DNA of 64,000 nucleotides from Choristoneura fumiferana (taxonomy: Eukaryota; Arthropoda; Insecta; Lepidoptera; Tortricidae). The notes below the pieces were generated by a model. The model searched no databases, was not told where the DNA came from, and was given only the letters and a program-made list of their open reading frames with translations. Position 1 is the first letter of the stretch; the number at the start of each line of letters is the position of its first letter. This document shows, one piece after another, positions 41,561-53,188 of this stretch. Location: positions 3,313,496-3,377,495 of the forward strand of contig NC_133498.1 in assembly GCF_025370935.1 (NCBI RefSeq), written 5' to 3'. The position numbers and the translations under genes were made by a program.

Positions 41561-42024
41561 TGCCATGTATGTTATGTTGTGTGTTGTTGTAAAATATTAA
41601 CCATCTTCATTGAAGCCTAAATCGTAAGGGAATCAAAAAAAACTGCTCAAAGATGTTTCAAATGCAAAGAATTCAAAAGAATGCTTATTTTTATTGCCAG
41701 TTTCTTTATGTAAAAAAATAAAAATAACATCGAATAGTATAAAGTGGACCCCACTCAGCATAGTGTCACGGCAAGGTTAATTATACAAAAATAGAGTTTA
41801 GAATAGTTTAGATGCTTAGGATATCTATAGCATGTTTTCCATTGTAGGCAGGTACACATCACAATTTTAACCAATGAACATGAAAGTGAAACAATAAGCA
41901 ACCCATTAAACTAACATATTCATACCACGCCTTCACCAATATTACTTAATACCTAAGCAATGTTGAAAGCGAGCCATTTTACATTTCGCACTGCAACACC
42001 AAGCTAGCATTAATTGGAATAGAA
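41561..42024. other. No gene seen
   Basis: AT-rich intergenic sequence. Confidence 0.5.
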
Positions 42025-42027
42025 CAG

Positions 42028-42270
42028 GAGTTCTCAAACTGTGCGTCGAGTCACGAAACGATAGGTAGGTACACTTAAGGCACCAGGATACAGAAGTAGA
42101 GTTAAACGTAAGAACAGTCGAACCATTCGTTTCCTGACCCACCGTAGAACGTTCTCACAGTATTGTATGAATTCCCTTGTCAATGCGATGTCTCTATGAC
42201 TTTTCTACCAAAAGGTTCCACAGTGGGTCACGATTCAGTTGGTTCGATAGTATGTAGGTACCTATTTTTT
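42028..42270. repeat. hAT-like fragment
   Basis: CAGGAGTTCTCAAACTGTGC looks like a hAT end. The right part AAGGTTCCACAGTGGGTCAC is shared with 50405-50570 (reverse) and 15080-15140. No duplication found. Confidence 0.45.
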
Positions 42271-42569
42271 TTTTAAGAAATCGCAAAGTAAAATTAAGAA
42301 AAAAAAAAAAAAAAACCCGACTGCCTTAAAAACTAAAAGGACCTCCGCAAAGTAAAACGCCTGAATCAATAAATTACCACTTCTAAATTAAAAACAAGTT
42401 CAGCGAAAATCTATAGTACGTATTTAAAGCAATCAATAAATTAAACAGTTAATTCATTGTCCGCTATGCTTTTATCTTGATACAGTGTACCCGGAAAACA
42501 ATGTTGAAATTATAGCAAACCTAAGCACAGCTTATATAATTAATAGTTACTACTTATGTAACAAAAGCC

Positions 42570-42745
42570 AAAGCCATATAGCACGGAGAAACAGGGCCGC
42601 TGGGGCCGAAAAGTTCTTGAATGGAGACCGCGGACCGGCAAGCGCAGCGTTGGACGTCCACCAACGAGATGGACGGATGACCTTGCTAAAGCTCATGGGT
42701 GGATGCAGGCCGCTTCCAACCGAAGCAACTACTATGGCCAACAAA
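42570..42745 (+). pseudogene. LINE ORF2 C-terminal remnant
   Basis: Plus frame reads GRWGRKVLEWRPRTGKRS then GRPPTRWTDDL and GWMQAASNRSNYYG, the C-terminal signature of a lepidopteran LINE. Only this end is present. Confidence 0.75.
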
Positions 42746-44002
42746 CGACCGCGGGTTAAAGCTATTAAATAAAAAACAGATAAGTATTAAAATTATCTAC
42801 CTACCTAGTACCCAAAGGCTGCCCTAATAAGCATCACTTAACATGCAAGCAATCCTACATAATTTCACCTTCAACGCCTTCAATTAATTATTTAAATGGT
42901 GCATTGTTACATTCATGATTTAAATACTCTTATGGCTTATCAAGGTCAGTCTCCGAACGCATCCCGCATTCCCGCGCTGTCAGAGTGACAGCTCGATGAT
43001 TAAAAAAATACCGGCGTCACAAACTACCTACGCGGCTGCGAATGGCGCCACTGTCTTTATAGAAAACGTTAATTGCTACGAGTAAATTCTAGTTCAGTTT
43101 TTCACCACTACTACTCATAAAGTTTGTGGCGCAATTGATGAACGCAATTTCGACTCTCGGCGGCTTTTTACTGTTATTATTTGCAAGTGTTGTAGTTTCC
43201 ACTCTGTGGTAATTTTATTTGGTCGTTTTGAGGATTTACTTGACAGTTTTATCTGATTACTCGGGGTTGTTAATAATTGAATGTTTTAAGTAAACGACGT
43301 ACAAATAAATAATTAAGTGACAGCGACGAGAACAAAACTGTCAAAGTTGGAAGTGAAAGTTTTTCTCAGTCATCATCATCAATAATAGTATAAATAACAG
43401 TACCTAAATAGTATTTCACCCTTTACCTGTGGGGGGAGACTTAGAGCGAAAACTCTAGTTGGCTAAGAACGGGTACATTTTTTAGCGAATATAGACCAAA
43501 TACCTATGACCAATGAAAAAAAACACAATGTTTCCATAGATGGCTGTGTAATAAATAAAGATTTAAAAAGAGGCACTGCATTTTATTTTGACCGCTTAAT
43601 ATTTAAAACTGGTTTAGATCCTAATAATATTTATAAATGGGATAATTTGGCACGGATAATCATTCATCATACTTCAAACAACATAAATAATGACAACTCT
43701 ATATAATTATTGTCAATTCCTGCGGGAATCAAGGAAAATCCCGGACTTTCATTTGAATTGCCAGACCCAGTGGTTGTCGTGGGCGAAACTGCGGCTAAAA
43801 TCTAGTCTATACTCGTAATAAGAAAAACTGCGAAAACTAAAGGGAAAGAGTTCTTGCGAGGTTGTAGGTTTTGAACGAAAAAGAACGCAAAACTACTATG
43901 AAATTAAAACCGCGTTTTTAAATTACAGTAATTTAAGCAAAAAAACAAGTACAAGTTCATAACAAGACAGATTGTTGTGGATGATTAAACCCAAACATTC
44001 AG
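42746..44002. other. No gene seen
   Basis: It contains one 66-codon plus ORF (43506-43706) without recognisable domain, and at about 43740-43805 a family J-like TGGGCGAAACTGCGGC stretch. Confidence 0.5.
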
Positions 44003-44155
44003 GGGGGGCTACAACGAAATTCGAGAATCGAAGTTCGTATCGTCCCGTCCCTCTCACTCCCGTATTAAATAATATAAGCGTCAGCGGAACGGCAAGACAC
44101 GAAATTCGAATTTTGCACTTCATAGTAGGTAGGTATAAGGCCAGTGCCTCGAGGA
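44003..44155. repeat. Palindromic MITE, family L
   Basis: GGGCTACAACGAAATTCGAG and ACGAAATTCGAATTTTGCAC around GTCCCTCTCACTC. Confidence 0.65.
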
Positions 44156-44725
44156 AGTTCAATTTAATCTATACTTAAACATAAAGATGCCATTTTCCAA
44201 ATGGACGGTATTTAATATGCTCTAAAGAGCAACGGGAATTCTTGTATGTAAAAGAACCTCTGTATGTCTGGGTGAATGAAAATATAAACTTTCTTAAATA
44301 TTCGTATTCAATGCCCTGCATCCAGTGCAGTGCACTACCAGTAACGATTTAGAAGAAGATGCACTTAATTTTAACAAAGTATGAACATTCTTTTGGTCCT
44401 TGACTTTACTTTTTAGCCCTTTGGAGTCACGCAACGGCTACTAATATTATCATTATTTAATTTACAAGTAAAACAGTAGGCGTGTGTCGTATAAGAAACA
44501 CAATCATAAGCGCGCCATATTGGGAAGTTGAACCGATATTTTACCGAACCTTTACCGAAGATTAAAACTTAATTAGCCGACGAACGTTGTAAATGTTAAA
44601 AATGTAATGATTTACCTAACTTGGTAATTGAGGGTTCAACTCGTTTATTTACTCCTTGAACTCGTTGTAGACTTGTTGTTAACATCATTTCTCAGTAAGA
44701 CCCATGGTAAGACACAATTTATTAT
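44156..44725. other. No gene seen
   Basis: Unique-looking AT-rich DNA. Confidence 0.5.
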
Positions 44726-44947
44726 AATGTGGTCAGGGCCAGATTTAGAGCTCTGGAGGCCTTGGGACAACCAAGGAGTGGCGAAATATGCCTAGATGAA
44801 TAGTTGTTTGTTTTGATACTATTGTTTACTCGTCGGAATTAGAAAAAATAAAAATCCTGAAGTCTCTATTATGGGGCCCTCTTTTAGGGGGAGTGGAGGC
44901 CTGTATAGCCCCGCTTGCCCTCCCCTATATCCGGCCCTGTATGTGGT
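44726..44947. mobile_element. hAT-type MITE with 8-bp TSD
   Basis: Element 44734-44939 (206 bp), ends CAGGGCCAGATTTAG and CTATATCCGGCCCTG, flanked by AATGTGGT and TATGTGGT (7 of 8 matching). Confidence 0.75.
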
Positions 44948-45318
44948 TACTGATTAGTTTTCGAGTTAATATTTTGGGCTTTAAAACACAAAGGTTTTGG
45001 GTTTACATATATCAAGCAAAAATTTACTGTTTTGCTTCGAAGTAAATACAAGTAATTTCTGTTTCCTATCATATTATTGTATCTTGTGTTGTGAATAAAA
45101 AATTAGAAAAGTTAAAAAAAAGTAATTTGGTAGTAAATTTCAAACTAAAATGTAAAACCGTCATTCGTTTAGTGGCATTTAAATAACGATATTAGAATAA
45201 CGATAGATTATAATTAACTTAAAATGAAGAAATAGTTTCTGGCTCTTTGAGTGTCTCTGAGGCTTGAATACCTATCATATTGTACACTTACGAAAAAAAA
45301 GACTTATTCCCAAAAAAC

Positions 45319-46942
45319 TTAATCTAAAATAAACGAAACAACCGGCTGCCTCCCGGCGCCTAACTCTGGGTGCACTCGGTTCCGTTTACGAGCATGCTTT
45401 GTCTCTTTCGCTCTCTTCACATTATCCTCTATCAGCTGCATGCTGTGCTGTTCTAGCAGTAGCCGCTTGAAGTTGGTCAGTATGACAGCTGTGGTGACGT
45501 TTGTCTCCGTTAAGTTGTCTAGCTTGACTGCAATGGCAGCGCAGTTCTCTGACGTCATCTGGAAGCAATTGAAATTTCCGTAAAACTCTACATTATTCTT
45601 TTTACATATCAGAAGGCTAAGTGCATAGTTTATGGTCAGCGAGAAATTAAAAAGTTAATAAGGTTGTAGGCACGCTAGCTCGACAATAATTTATTATTGT
45701 CGAGTCTCAAACTTTTTAAAAAGTGAAAAAGGCCATGGAAATGTTGGCACAAGTCGTAGGCTAACTCTATACAGCTAACTCAAACAAATGGCTGCTATCA
45801 GTTATTTTGTTGGAACTCCAGACTTTTCTTATTGGATCTGAAACAGGTTGTGGTGTTTTCGGTGAAAAAATTCACCTGCTGTTTTTTTTTAATGAAAAAA
45901 AGGCGGGAAAGCATGAAAAATAAAGTTAAATGTCATGATATATTTTGTTGAGAAAAGGTTTATTCTAATTTAGTTTTTTTCCTTCACCATTCTTGAGAAA
46001 CGCTTTATATTAGTCTCGGCTGGAATAGCAATTACCTACTGGCTTCGTATTAGTTAAACGGACTCGAAGGCTCGTCCGTTTAATTCTCATACTCAGCCAA
46101 CAATTGCCTACTTCCAGACTACGATAATAATCTACTATTATTAAACAGTTTTATTTATTATGACATCCTTTTTAGAGTTCCGGAGCCAAAATGGCAAAAA
46201 CGGAACCCTTATAGTTTCGCCATGTCTGTCTGTCCGTCCATCCGCGGCTTTGCTCAGGGACTATCAATGCTAGAAAGCTGTAATTTTGCACGGATATATA
46301 TGTAAACTATGCCGAAATCCTTAGAAAAATATTACTTAATTTTTTCGTAATGGCTACGACACCCTATTTCGGGCGTGTCCGACACGCTTAGCTGGTTTTT
46401 TCGCTATAATCTAATCCCACAGCAAAGGAATAGACACCATGTGTAGGTGTACCTACCTATTGTATTTAGTACCTATATGTATGAATGAGTAGCGAGTACC
46501 TATCTTATCTATATGTATATTAATACCTTTAAACGAGCAATTCTTGTAATCGCCTTGGTCTTAGACAAAGATTTTACTTTATGCACTAGAGCATAAATAG
46601 TCATTTTATGTCGCCTAGATCCAGCATAAATACGAACTTAACTTGAACTTAACGAGCATTAGAAGTGAAAACAGTATTTTGTATACTTTATTTTAGTTCA
46701 ACAGTAAAAAGTATAATGTAGTGAAAAACAGTATACTTAATACTGTTTTAACAGTATTAGTTGGCAACCCAAGTCAAGTGTCCCATGATATTTATTTATT
46801 ATTTATTAAATACCTTCAGTACTAGAGGTTTCAAGGCCTCTACGTCCTCGGAGAAGTCATGGTGTATGTGCCTGGACTTGAGCCATGTGTAGTTACCTTC
46901 AGGAGACTGCTGTTCACTGGACTCTTTCAGCAGAGACTCTAC
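45319..46942 (-). CDS. Unidentified host gene, last two coding exons
   Basis: Exon 46942-46814 (43 codons) and exon 45558-45319 (79 codons plus TAA) both start after AG and are phase 0; the donor is GTATTT at 46813. The joined reading runs from VESLLKESSEQQ through WLKSRHIHHDFSEDVEALK into MTSENCAAIAVKLDNLTET, then a helical stretch and a basic KRAKETKHARKRNR patch near the end. Composition suggests a soluble, mostly helical protein. I do not recognise the family and could not find upstream exons between here and the glucose-6-phosphatase gene. The methionine at 45558 could also start a short separate protein, but the AG before it and the phase match favour splicing. Confidence 0.6.
45600..46168. 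other. Intron sequence, nothing further seen
   Basis: A short perfect inversion CGACAATAATTTATTATTGTCG at about 45681-45702 and AT-rich DNA. Confidence 0.5.
46169..46397 (-). repeat. Family C repeat, internally deleted
   Basis: TTTAGAGTTCCGGAGCC to GGACACGCTTAGCTGG; the middle is missing. Confidence 0.65.
46550..46680 (+). repeat. Dispersed repeat, empty-site copy
   Basis: TTACTTTATGCACTAGAGC continues directly into ATAAATAGTCATTTTATG. The related copy at about 48810-49140 carries a SINE at this point. Confidence 0.75.
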
Positions 46943-47122
46943 CTATATAAGCAACAAACAAATTGAGTACCGAAAAAAAAAACATTTAAAAATACTAATT
47001 GTCGGAACTGATTAAAAAAAGAACTAAAAACAGTTGCTTTGCTCACCCGCGACCTTACGATAGCTACGTTTATACAACAAATGTGTGTTCACGCAGCTCC
47101 TCCGTATGTTATCCGTATATTT

Positions 47123-47400
47123 GCAGGTGGTAGGACCTTGTGCAAGGTCCGCCCGGATTGCTACCACCATCTTGCTCGCTAATCCTGCCGTGAAGCAGCA
47201 GTGCTTGCACTGTTGTGTTTCGGCGTGGAGAGTAAGACAGCCGGTGAAGTTACTGGCACTTGAGGTATCCCATCTTAGGCCTCTAGGTTGGCAACGAATC
47301 CGCAATACCCCTGGTGTTGCAGATGTTTACGGGCGGTAGTGATCTCTTACCATCAGGAGACCCACTCGCTCGTTTTCCATCCAGTCGAATAAAAAAAAAA
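47123..47400 (+). repeat. Family A repeat, full length, well preserved
   Basis: GCAGGTGGTAGGACCTTGTG to CAGTCGAATAAA plus A-run. Confidence 0.85.
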
Positions 47401-47537
47401 TAATAACCGTCCAGCCATTTAGGCTACATAGAAGACCAAAGAAATATACTTGCACAAGCTACGCTCGAGAAACACGATTTTACGGTTTTAGAATAGGATG
47501 CACCCGTCACTCCCTCTTCTCTCGTGGGTATCGTAAA

Positions 47538-47670
47538 GGCAATGGGGCTACTTATGAAATTCAAAAATCGAAGTTTGTATCACCGTCCCTCTCATTCTCG
47601 TGTTAAATAAAACAAGCGGCAGCGGGACGGCAAGAAACGAAGTTTGAATTTTGCACTTCACAGTACCTGG
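47538..47670. repeat. Palindromic MITE, family L
   Basis: GGGGCTACTTATGAAATTC arm, CACCGTCCCTCTCATTC centre. Confidence 0.65.
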
Positions 47671-47689
47671 CCTGGGCCACATTTCCTCA

Positions 47690-47970
47690 AAAAATAACGA
47701 AATGAAATGAAATGAAATATATTTATTTGCTGGAATACGTTGCATAAGGTCTTACAAGTAGATATCATCAGGAACAGTATTCAGTCGATGTACAAAATCA
47801 ACATGCAAATTTAAAATTACAATGATTATAATTTAAAATTCAAAAAATCCCTAACATTATAGAAGCAGTGGTCATGTAGCCACTCAGTCAGCCTACCCTT
47901 AAATAATCTACCATGCAACACCTTCAACTCGTCAGGAAGGTTATTATACAGCACGAACAAAGGTACTTAC
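47690..47970 (-). pseudogene. 5'-truncated LINE: RT C-terminus and 3' UTR
   Basis: Minus frame FVLYNNLPDELKVLHGRLF then EWLHDHCFYNVRDFLNF ends at a stop near 47815. The 3' UTR runs to an (ATTTC)n tail at about 47696-47718. This is the typical C-terminus of a Jockey/R1-like ORF2. Confidence 0.75.
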
Positions 47971-47974
47971 GTAA

Positions 47975-48247
47975 TGTATTAAATCGTTGTGCGAAAAACT
48001 GTTAATTTGCCCGGCGTTGCTCTTCTCAAAGAAAACCATACTTCCCAGATTATTCAACACAAATTAAAGAAAAAAAATCTCAAGTTAGTAAGCGTCGTAA
48101 CTACAGTACGAAATAATACGAAATGGGAATCGTTATTAAAAAAGCATGTAGAGATCCGCAATTTGACTTTGGAAAACTTTTACTGATGACCTATACTATA
48201 GCTTAAGCACCCGGTTACGACGTCACTATGCGGCCAGCAGCCCTGTC
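47975..48247. other. No gene seen
   Basis: One 65-codon plus ORF (47989-48186), Lys-rich, no domain recognised; probably chance. Confidence 0.5.
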
Positions 48248-48600
48248 GTGGTCTACAAATACCCATCTCGGAGTTTTTCAAAATTAATGTGCGAAATTAC
48301 ATTAGCTATCATCGTTCCAAATTATCACACAGAAAACCCTGCACAAACTTGAGACAATTGTTTTGTATTTTAAAACTCTATTGTAGGAGGTTGTTATTTC
48401 GAGATTTTGTCCCTATCCGTTTTGTTCGCATAGACGGGACGGCATCAAAAGTAGCCTAGGTGTTATTACAGATGTCCAGCTACCTACATACCCCAATTTC
48501 ATCCAAATCCGTTCAGCCGTTTTATTGTGAAGGAGTAACAAACATACACACACACATACACACACAAACTTTTGCATTTATAATATTAGTAGGAGGATGT
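48248..48600 (+). repeat. Old family B fragment followed by family J
   Basis: 48248-48360 keeps CTCGGAGTTTTTCAAAATTA and ACCCTGCACAAACTTG. 48380-48600 ends TTTATAATATTAGTAGG. Confidence 0.6.
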
Positions 48601-48835
48601 GTCATTTTTATACGGGTCCCCGTATATTTTACCAAACTATTACGCATTTAGATGTAGACCTACCTACCATTGATATTGGATTATTCGGACATAAACATTG
48701 ATAAAATTGAAGTGCCTGTTAATTTGCTCTTATCAATAGTTATCGTCAACCCTACCGTACCGTACCTTTTTGGAGTCCTGCCGTGTCACCATAAGCCTGA
48801 TTGGCTTGGTCTCAGACGAAGATTTTACTTTATGT

Positions 48836-49072
48836 ACTAGAGCCCAGTGCGGATTTGGAACTTCGCACGCACCATTGAATCGCTTCGCAGGTTTCCTCAC
48901 GATGTTTTCCTCCACCGCAAAGCTCGTTGTAAATTTCAAATGTAATTCCGCACATGAATTTGGAAAAACTCAGAGGTGCGAGCCGGTGGGAACTATGGCC
49001 CAAGCCCTCTTGTTCTGAGAGGAGGCCTGTGCCCAGCAGTGGGACGTATATAGGCTGGGATGAAACTAGAGC
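48836..49072. mobile_element. 5'-inverted (twin-primed) family B SINE
   Basis: 48844-48986 is the SINE middle in minus orientation and 48987-49064 the 3' part in plus. Together they cover the consensus with only about 7 nt lost at the join. Direct repeats ACTAGAGC flank it (48836-48843, 49065-49072), and the empty site exists at 46.58 kb. Confidence 0.88.
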
Positions 49073-49145
49073 AAAAAAAGTCATTTTATGTCGCCTAGAT
49101 CCAGCATAAACACGAAGTTAACGAGCGTAAAAAGTGAAAATAACA

Positions 49146-49330
49146 TCTATCTATCTATCTATATAAATAAAAATGAATCGTAAATTGTGTTGCTAAGCGC
49201 AAAACTCGGGAACGGCTGGACCGATTTCACTAATTCTTTTTTTGTTGTGTTCGTTATTGTCAGGAGAAGGTTTTTATCGAAGAAAATTTATAAAAATTAC
49301 AACGGGGGCGAAGCCGCAGGCAATAGCTAG
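49146..49330 (+). mobile_element. Helitron-like element, 185 bp, copy 2
   Basis: TCTATCTATCTATCTATATA start, GGCAATAGCTAG end, A before and T after. Same length as copy 1 at 37298. Confidence 0.75.
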
Positions 49331-49821
49331 TTTTTAATATAAGCTTATTTGCTGTCTGTAGGTACTTGCATTGTCATCCAACTTGTTCGGTAAGGTATAC
49401 CTACTAAATTTCAAGTCAATCCAGTCACTAAAAGTGTTTCAAAATGAACTTAAAACCTTAAAAATTTAAAATCTTAAAAGTTTGCTAACCCTCAAATTGG
49501 CAGTGTGCACTGTGCACCAAAGTGCACATGATTTAAGACTACTTTTTCAATCAATCAAAAATATTTGAACACCTTCTACGTCTTAACTATAGTTTTGTTC
49601 ACATATTTTTGATAAAATTTTTGCTCAGAAGTACCTATAGGAATTCGACTGTAATGTACTTTTTCTATAATAAAACCGAAATCAGTTTTTTTCATTTTAA
49701 TTTATTTAGAAAAATTGGTGCATGATAAATAAATTTGTTTAACAACAAATATCACAGAATTTGCATAGAATTACAGTTTGTGAAATACCAGAGGTAGACT
49801 TTGGCGTCAAAATCAGCGGTG
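49331..49821. other. No gene seen
   Basis: The start (to about 49445) resembles the sequence split by the BEL element (AAATTTCAAGTCAATCCA). Rest AT-rich. Confidence 0.5.
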
Positions 49822-49942
49822 CTAATACGAAATTGGAAGTTCGTGTCGTTTCCGTGCCTCTGACACTTGTACTATTTAATACGAGTGAGTGGGACGGTAC
49901 GATACGAACTTCGATCTTCGAATTTCGAAGTACGCCCTCAGA
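49822..49942. repeat. Palindromic MITE, family L
   Basis: GCTAATACGAAATTGGAAG facing CTTCGAATTTCGAAGTACGC. Confidence 0.6.
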
Positions 49943-50159
49943 ATCGCCGCTGCAGTGACGTCACGTCAATGTCGTATTACGGGTCCCAAATAACCTTAGG
50001 ATTGAAGTTGCACAGAATTAGGTAGCTTACGTAGGTTGGCTTAATCATTCTGAAAAATACTGTTTGAAATGAACCATATTATAACAAATGACAATTTTGG
50101 AAATGGTTACATTATTGCATACAAAATTCGGGCAAACGACACAATAAATAGCTTCTATC

Positions 50160-50340
50160 AGTACCCTTAGTGTAATTTTTCGGTTACAAAATACGTCTCA
50201 ATCGCGTTCGCGTTAAAATCTCAATGTAAACACGAACATCGCAAACGTTCCGCTAGAGGCGCTGTTCGTGTTTCCATACAAATTGAGATATTAACGCGAA
50301 CGCGATCGACACGTATTTTGTAACCGAAAACTTACACTAC
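50160..50340. mobile_element. Palindromic MITE (family G), copy 3
   Basis: CCCTTAGTGTAATTTTTCGG and CCGAAAACTTACACTACC, centre CCGCTAGAGGCGCTG. One arm has lost part of TTTGTATGGAAAC. Confidence 0.8.
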
Positions 50341-50404
50341 CAATAGAAACGCTTCATTTACCTATCCTCAGCTCAGCACAGCTCCAGCGGAAGCTCGGCG
50401 AGCT

Positions 50405-50570
50405 TTCCAAGCCTTCGTGATTGTAGTATCGAACCAACTGAACCGTGGCCCACTGTGGAACCTTTTCGTAAAAACGTCATAGTTGCATTGCTTGACAAGG
50501 GAACTTCATTGTGTCATTTATTGTGAGAACGTTCTATGCGTCAGGAACCAAAATGGTTCGACTGTCACAG
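50405..50570. repeat. hAT-like repeat fragment (partner of 42.1 kb)
   Basis: CCCACTGTGGAACCTTTTCG and TTGTGAGAACGTTCTATGCG are the reverse of the 42.1-42.27 kb block. Confidence 0.6.
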
Positions 50571-50679
50571 CCAGTATTTTAGTTGCTAAGCAACGGAATA
50601 AGTATACTACGAAAATACTCAATTTTCTACTACGTATACTAGACAGACGCAGATCTCATAAATTGAGATTTCCAAAAAA

Positions 50680-51142
50680 AACCTATGATTGGTTTTTTGG
50701 AGTATTTTTGTATTTTTTATTTCAACTCCAAATTTGTTTTTTTTTTTGTATTTTCGATATGGTTTCACGGGATACCCGTAAAAGTAACAAATTTGGAGTT
50801 GAAATAAAAAATACAAAAAGACTCCAAAAACCAATCATAATTTGATTGCTTAGTAGCGACATCTCTTGTCTGGGTGAGCGGTTGGTTCCGAAAGAGTGTG
50901 ACGTCTGTCGACGAAAACATAGATGTCGCTAGTGCTGCTGCTTAAGTAGCATAGTAGAAATAAGCAACCTGAGATATGTATGCATAGGAAAAATTCGTGT
51001 TTAGATTCCTGTCCAGCAGTGGTGTAGGGGTTATTTATAGCACGCAGCACGGATTACTGAGGACCTGGGTTCGATTCCCAGTGCTGGTCTCTTTTTCTGG
51101 TTTTTCTGTGCATCCATGTCTCAGTTTGTATTTTCGACAAAA
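50680..51142 (+). repeat. Family I SINE with inverted tail pair upstream
   Basis: 50690-50740 and 50788-50838 are complementary copies of the tail (TATTTCAACTCCAAATTT / AAATTTGGAGTTGAAATA) and form a roughly 50-bp hairpin. 50850-51142 is a full SINE with upstream module and tRNA-like head GGGTTCGATTCCC. Confidence 0.75.
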
Positions 51143-51188
51143 AAAAACCTTTTCTTTCTAAATGAACTTAATTTTTTCATACAAATTT

Positions 51189-51249
51189 TAGAGTCAGTTT
51201 TGTGACGCCCATACCGATTGTATGAAAAAAAAACGTCACAAGACTGACT
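51189..51249. repeat. Small perfect hairpin
   Basis: AGTCAGTTTTGTGACG facing CGTCACAAGACTGACT; one bulge. Possible MITE relic. Confidence 0.6.
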
Positions 51250-51407
51250 TTTTTGTTTGGGTAATTTTTTTTATACTATCGGAATCGATTGTGCTCTTGA
51301 AAACTAAAATTGAAAACAAAAAGGTTTTTTTTGTGTGAAAAAGCCTTAATGCACAAGTTTTACCAACGTCACTGCTTACAATGCTTTCTTAAAAAAAAAA
51401 AAAAAAA

Positions 51408-51548
51408 ATCATCCCATATATACGCCCCACTGCTGGGCACAGGCCTCCTCTCAGAACAAGAGGGCTTGGGCCATTGTTCCCACGCGGGCCCAGTGCGGAT
51501 TGGGAACTTCACACGCACCATTGAATTGCTTCGCAGGTTTGTGCAGGT
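51408..51548 (-). repeat. Family B SINE, truncated
   Basis: CATCCCATATATACGCCCC to GCTTCGCAGGTTTGTGCAGG. Confidence 0.75.
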
Positions 51549-52267
51549 CTGGGCTGTACGAACTTGCTTTTTACGAACAAGGGCCCCGGTGCATAGAGAA
51601 AGAATCGGGCCCTCATCCCCCTCATTCCAAGTAGCTTGAACTTATATTGGCCTTCAAAAACATTTTGAAAAAATGGCTCGAGCCTGCTCACAAGTTTTTT
51701 TCTTCTTTTATGCTCCTCTTTTTACAAAGCTTAGGTTACAGGCCCCCCTGAGCTCCGCGGCCCTAGTGCACTGCACCACCTGGCCATACGATAGCTACGC
51801 CACTGTGTGTAATAATCGGTATAACAACATTGGATATAATTTCACTGGATATAAGAACATTTGTTATAATTTCCAAGGATAGGAGCTTTGCTGAACTTTT
51901 TTATAAAATAAACCTAACCTAACCCAAAGAACATCAAACCGAATTAATAACAATAGAAATAAGTTTGGTATTTAAGATAAATTGAATTATATCAAATGAA
52001 AATTATATCAATTGTTGTTATATCCTTCGTTACGCACCGAAGAATACCTAACACGTGCGTCATATCTAGTCTATGGAAATTAGCTAATTATCTTTGGGTA
52101 CATACATAAATGTGCATTATAAATAAATCACAAGATAATCACAACACATACCCGTAAACGGGTTTGATATTTCTATAAGTAGCTTATTATATAGCTATAG
52201 ATCCAGCAGTTAAATGAAATTCTACGATTTAATTAAATTCCCGTGGGAATTCTCAAAAATTACATTG
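51549..52267. other. No gene seen
   Basis: Ends such as GATAGCTACGCCACTG at about 51788-51803 resemble a hAT element terminus. Otherwise AT-rich. Confidence 0.5.
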
Positions 52268-52500
52268 TGGTTTTTTAACCCCCGACGCAAAAAGAGGGGC
52301 GTTATAAGTTTGATCGCTATGTCTGTCTGTGGTCCCGTAGCTCTTAAGCGGTTGGACCGATTTGAATGCGTTTTTTTTATTTGAAAGCAGGTTTTCTAGC
52401 GATGGTTCTTAGACATGTTTCATCAAAATCGGTGCAGCCGTTTTTGAGATTTTGAACTTTGAAGTGACAGACAAAGTCAGGGGTTTCCAACTTTTTGTTT
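52268..52500 (+). repeat. Family D repeat, full copy
   Basis: TTAACCCCCGACGCAAAAAG to GGGGTTTCCAACTTTTTG. Confidence 0.75.
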
Positions 52501-52559
52501 TAATTTATTGAATCAGGCGTTACTTTGCGGAGGTCCATATCAGTGAACTAAAACAATAC

Positions 52560-52862
52560 TTTACTCACCCGCGACCTTATGATATATAGTTACGTTTATG
52601 CAAGAAATGTGTGTTCATGCAGTTCCTCCACCTCCACACTGTAAGAACACACACAAATCACACAAACCCAACTATCACCACCACCACACTACATTGACGC
52701 GTTTCGAACTCAACCAGAGCTCATCTTCAGAGCCAAACAACCGTTCACCCATGCTACTAGAAGTTAGACAGATGATAGATGGGAGCGTGGAGGTGGAGGA
52801 ACTGCATGAACACACATTTCTTGCATAAGCGTAGCTATTGTAAGGTCGTGGGTGAGCAAAGT
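52560..52862. mobile_element. Foldback element, arms about 75 nt
   Basis: ACTCACCCGCGACCTTATG through AGTTCCTCCACCTCCAC at the left faces GTGGAGGTGGAGGAACTGC through AAGGTCGTGGGTGAGC at the right. Pieces recur at 36.05-36.3 kb and 47.04-47.1 kb. Confidence 0.75.
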
Positions 52863-52909
52863 AATTGTTTAAATTCATCATGGTCTTTAATGACATTGCA
52901 TTAATACTC

Positions 52910-53105
52910 AGCGGATGAGATTTCGAGATTTTATCCCTATCCCGTAGGAATTTCGGCATACAAAGTAGGCTATACATTATTCCAGATGTCCAGCTATCTA
53001 CATACCAAATTTCATCCCTATTGATCCAGCCGCTTACGTGAAAGAGTAACAAACATACACACACATACACACACAAACTTTCGCATTTATAATATTAGTA
53101 GCAAA
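52910..53105 (+). repeat. Family J repeat
   Basis: GAGATTTCGAGATTTTATCC to CATTTATAATATTAGTAGC. Confidence 0.7.
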
Positions 53106-53182
53106 AGACTACTTGGTTCTTTTTTTAAACTATACATTTTTGCTTTTCTATTATTTTAAAGTATTAATAATTTAATATAGTT

Positions 53183-53188
53183 TTTATT
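53183..53188 (-). terminator. Glucose-6-phosphatase poly(A) signal candidate
   Basis: AATAAA on minus, 188 nt after the stop codon. Confidence 0.55.

Noticed and set aside
42485..42772. 95-codon plus ORF
   Set aside because: Wrong frame; the real signal is a LINE ORF2 remnant in another frame (RPPTRWTDDL).
43506..43706. 66-codon plus ORF
   Set aside because: No domain, splice or promoter evidence; length is within chance.
47989..48186. 65-codon Lys-rich plus ORF
   Set aside because: No homology I recognise and flanked by repeat debris.
50345..50445. Possible minus exon ending GATAG/GTAAAT upstream of the unidentified gene
   Set aside because: The only phase compatible with the next exon contains stops.
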